From Halomonas nitroreducens (GTDB taxonomy: Bacteria; Pseudomonadota; Gammaproteobacteria; Pseudomonadales; Halomonadaceae), in NCBI RefSeq assembly GCF_003966155.1, contig NZ_RXNS01000001.1, positions 248,001-312,000 of the forward strand: 64,000 nucleotides of DNA, in the 5' to 3' direction. The translations under genes and the position numbers were made by a program. Below, piece by piece: positions 61,572 through 64,000 of this stretch. The notes beneath the pieces are model-generated. The model was not told the origin of the DNA and ran no database searches. It saw nothing but the letters and a program-made list of their open reading frames with translations. Each line of letters starts with the position of its first letter. The stretch's first letter is position 1.

Positions 61572-63894
61572 CGGCGGTCTCCGCTGGCGAGGTCTCAGTG
61601 CCGGGGGCGGCCCAGCGCACCAGGCACCATACCAGGGCGAGGCCGATCAGGCAGGACAGCCCCAGGTAGTGCAGCGCCGGGGTGGCACTGAAGGCCAGCA
61701 GCCCGAAGGCCAGCAGGCTGGTCAGGGTGGACAGGCTGATGGCCAGCCAGGTGGCCGCCCGTCCCTCGGCCTCGGCGCCGAAGATGCCGGCATCCAGGCC
61801 GATGCCCAGCACCAGCAGCAGGCCGAGCTGGCTGAACACGTTCAGCGGGACCCCGGCCAGGGCATAGACCCCGAGGACCCCGAGCACGCCCCCCAGCGGG
61901 GGGGTCAGCACCCGCCAGGTCCTTCCACGATAGCGCCAGGTCAGGCTCAGCGCGAGCAGTGCCAGGGCGCCGCCCAGCCAGCCAGCGATCTGGCCGCGCA
62001 GCTCGCCGAGCAGCCGGCCCAGGCGGGCGGCGCGATCCACGTAGGTGACGCCCGGCCGGGCGTCGGCCAGGGCCTGCAGACGGCTGTCCAGCGCCTCGGC
62101 CGCGTCACCGGCAGGCAGGTCGGTCAGCAGGATCAGGGCGGCCACGCCGTCGGGGCTCTCGCCGAGCCACAGGCGACGCTGGTGGCGGCCCAGCGGGGAC
62201 GCCAGCCAGGCCTCGACGTCGAGCAGCGGCACGGCCTCGAGGCGGGCGCGGGCCCGGTCCAGGGTGCGTGGCGGCAGGCCGGCCCGGGCCACCAGCTCGG
62301 CCAGCGGCTCGTCGTAGAGCCGGCGCACCCGCTCGAGGTCGGCGGCCTGGCGTGCCGGCGAGGGCACGCTGTCGGCGAGGTTGTGGACGGTGAAGCCGGC
62401 GCCCTGGTCGCGCCAGCGGTCCAGGGTCGTCCCCAGGCCCTCGAGGCGCTCGAGCAGGCGCGGCTCGTCGGCGGCGGTGACCAGCAGGTAGCGGCGGCCG
62501 GTGTCGCGGCCCAGCAGGGCCTGGAGGGCGCGCTCCTCGGCGAGCAGCTCGGCCGGCGAGGGGTTGAGCAGGGCGAGGCTGTCGTCGGTGTCGAGCCGCC
62601 AGGCGATCAGGCCGACCACCAGCAGCAGGCCGACCAGGGCCAGGCGCGGCGAGAGCCCGCCACGAGGGCCGGTCCGGCGCCACCAGCCCCGAGCCAGGCG
62701 CGCGGTGGCCGGGGGCGCGTCGAGGCGCAGGCGGGGCAGCCAGAGCACCACGGTGAGCCAGGCGCCGGCCAGCCCCAGGGCAGCGAACACCGCCATCTGG
62801 CGCAGGCCGGGCATGGGCGTCAGGGCCTGGGCCAGATAGGCCACCAGGCTGGAGGCCAGGCCGAGGGCCAGGGCCGGCAGCAGGCTCGGCAGCCGGAAGT
62901 GCCGGCCCTGGACCGCGCGGCGGCACTGCAGGTGCAGGGCATAGTCGATGGCGATGCCGATCAGGCTGGCACCGAAGGCCAGGGTCAGCAGGTGCAGCCG
63001 GCCGAACAGCAGCAGGGTCAGTGGCAGGGCCAGCAGCAGCCCCGTCGCCAGCGGCAGCAGCATCTGGGCGATGGCCCGCGGCGAGCGGAACACGGCCAGC
63101 AGCGCGCCGAGCAGGCCGGCCAGGGCGCCCAGGCCGATGGTGGTGATCTCGCCGCGCGCCTGGCGGGCGCCGGCGGCGGCATGGAAGACCAGCCCCGAGC
63201 GGGTGAGTGTCGCCTCGGGGTGGCTGGCCCGGAAGGCGTCCAGGGCGCTCGTCAGCGACGCCTGGGCAGCCAGGTCGTAGGGCGAGGCGGCGAGGTGGCC
63301 GATCATCAGGGCCTGGGACCGGTCGTCGTCGACCACCGTCAGCAGGCCATCCCGGGCTTGCACCGGGCTGGTGGCGCGGGCCGCCAGCCAGCGGTCCCGC
63401 AGGCCGAAGGGGTCGGCGACCGGATCCGCGGGGGCAGCCGGCGAGAACAGCGCGCGCAGGGCTGGCGCCACCAGGGACCGGCCGCCGTCGGCGTCGATGG
63501 CTCGGCGTACCTCCCCGGTGAGCAGGCGGTAGCGGGACTCGCCGAGGCGCTCGCCGGGGCCGCCGTCGGCCAGGTCGCTGGCCCGCCAGTCGAGGCGTTC
63601 GAGCAGCGGGCGCTCGCCGCCGGCGGCCTGCAGGGTCGCGGCCAGGTCCGCGGCCGCCTCCGCCAGCGAGGGCGCGTCGAGCAGCAGCACGAAGCGCTCG
63701 GCGAAGGCCTGGCCGAGCTGGTCGTCCGCTCGCTCGACCAGCGGCGCGCGGCGATCCTCCGGCAGCATCGCGGTGAGGCGGGTGTCGGCGGGCAGGCCGT
63801 CGCGCAGCAGCCACCCCAGCAGCAGGGCGCAGCCCAGCAGGATCGTGCCCCAGAGGCCGGCCAGCAGGCGGCGCCGGGAATCAGGGGGTGGCAT
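61555..63894 (-). CDS. MMPL/RND-type exporter of the aryl-polyene cluster
   Basis: The 779-aa protein has about twelve transmembrane helices in two blocks, each preceded by a large periplasmic loop, and T-L-A-F-G-A-S-L-I-G-I-A-I-D-Y-A as the RND transmembrane signature. It probably moves the polyene lipid to the outer membrane with the LolA-like protein, whose gene overlaps it by 14 bp. Confidence 0.85.
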   Translation of the reverse strand: MPPPDSRRRLLAGLWGTILLGCALLLGWLLRDGLPADTRLTAMLPEDRRAPLVERADDQLGQAFAERFVLLLDAPSLAEAAADLAATLQAAGGERPLLERLDWRASDLADGGPGERLGESRYRLLTGEVRRAIDADGGRSLVAPALRALFSPAAPADPVADPFGLRDRWLAARATSPVQARDGLLTVVDDDRSQALMIGHLAASPYDLAAQASLTSALDAFRASHPEATLTRSGLVFHAAAGARQARGEITTIGLGALAGLLGALLAVFRSPRAIAQMLLPLATGLLLALPLTLLLFGRLHLLTLAFGASLIGIAIDYALHLQCRRAVQGRHFRLPSLLPALALGLASSLVAYLAQALTPMPGLRQMAVFAALGLAGAWLTVVLWLPRLRLDAPPATARLARGWWRRTGPRGGLSPRLALVGLLLVVGLIAWRLDTDDSLALLNPSPAELLAEERALQALLGRDTGRRYLLVTAADEPRLLERLEGLGTTLDRWRDQGAGFTVHNLADSVPSPARQAADLERVRRLYDEPLAELVARAGLPPRTLDRARARLEAVPLLDVEAWLASPLGRHQRRLWLGESPDGVAALILLTDLPAGDAAEALDSRLQALADARPGVTYVDRAARLGRLLGELRGQIAGWLGGALALLALSLTWRYRGRTWRVLTPPLGGVLGVLGVYALAGVPLNVFSQLGLLLVLGIGLDAGIFGAEAEGRAATWLAISLSTLTSLLAFGLLAFSATPALHYLGLSCLIGLALVWCLVRWAAPGTETSPAETADADTP

Positions 63895-64000
63895 CGCCGG
63901 CCTCCACGGCCCGCTGGTCGGAGAGACGCACCCTCAGTCGGTCGCCGTTGGCCGCGTCCAGCGCCAGCCGCTCCAGGTAGCGACCACCGCGCAGGCGAAT
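63881..64000 (-). CDS. LolA-like outer-membrane lipoprotein carrier, C-terminal end only
   Basis: Only the last 39 codons are inside the window. They read I-R-L-R-G-G-R-Y-L-E-R-L to a stop at 63881. Assignment as a LolA-like carrier rests mainly on position before the MMPL exporter in aryl-polyene clusters; sequence alone is too short. Confidence 0.45.
   Translation of the reverse strand: MRLRGGRYLERLALDAANGDRLRVRLSDQRAVEAGDATP

Noticed and set aside
1..64000. tRNA, rRNA, prophage, intact IS or replication origin
   Set aside because: I saw no cloverleaf, rRNA segment, transposase, integrase or DnaA-box cluster in either strand; a covariance-model scan would settle small RNAs.

Overview
The window is about 64 kb of GC-rich (roughly two-thirds G+C), densely packed bacterial chromosome. 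It is most likely from a moderately halophilic gammaproteobacterium of the Halomonadaceae (Halomonas or a close relative). The main support is an ectoine/hydroxyectoine catabolic locus with a doeA-doeB-doeX core like that of Halomonas elongata, plus a BetT-type choline carrier, a DcaP-like porin, BaeSR, LysO and an aryl-polyene-type gene cluster. I see no rRNA, tRNA, CRISPR array, prophage or intact insertion sequence.

Layout. 1-8.2 kb: a BCCT/BetT carrier cut by the window edge with a BetI-like operator, a Spy/CpxP-like periplasmic protein, LysE with an AraC regulator, BaeSR, and a LysO lysine exporter whose 3' end is tandemly duplicated. 8.2-16.7 kb: DUF3108 protein, DJ-1 protein, a NemR-NemA-SDR electrophile-response unit with three matching palindromic operators, the PncA-PncB NAD salvage pair, a GhrA-like reductase and an EnuR-like MocR regulator. 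16.9-32.6 kb: the ectoine catabolic locus (doeA, doeB, doeX, ..., doeC, doeD, eutB, eutC, a haloacid dehalogenase). It is interrupted by four co-directional genes without an assigned pathway: nitrilase-like amidase, ATP-grasp ligase, C45 Ntn-type acyltransferase/hydrolase and a 925-aa PLP decarboxylase. Two tandem repeats, a 10-mer and a 7-mer, flank eutB.

32.6-40.6 kb: small periplasmic proteins (one frameshifted), a porin, an ECF sigma/anti-sigma pair, two TIGR0428x glycosyltransferases, and a DUF3179/membrane/YiiX-like trio. 40.6-45.3 kb: a four-gene operon of an APH-family kinase with a YnjBCD-like ABC importer. 45.6-52.9 kb: VOC protein, ABM monooxygenase, NfeD-slipin membrane-quality pair, SulP anion transporter with a universal stress protein, and an MFS carrier.

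52.8-55.3 kb: a complete bufABCD-like bufferin operon (DUF2282 precursor peptide, DUF692 MNIO maturase, DUF2063 partner, DoxX membrane protein), expected to handle copper. 55.4-56.3 kb: a DksA/TraR-type zinc finger and a RidA protein. 56.3-56.7 kb: a fused remnant of PhnD- and PhnE-like genes left by a deletion. 56.7 kb to the end: the 3' part of an aryl-polyene-type operon on the minus strand (LolA-like, MMPL exporter, FAD oxidoreductase, DUF3261 lipoprotein, ketosynthase, dehydratase, ketoreductase, phosphopantetheinyl transferase), running off the window.

The likeliest undescribed system is the four-gene amidase / ATP-grasp / C45 / decarboxylase cassette inside the ectoine locus. It may make and break amine or diamine conjugates, fed by diaminobutyrate or basic amino acids. 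That function is inference from families and context only.
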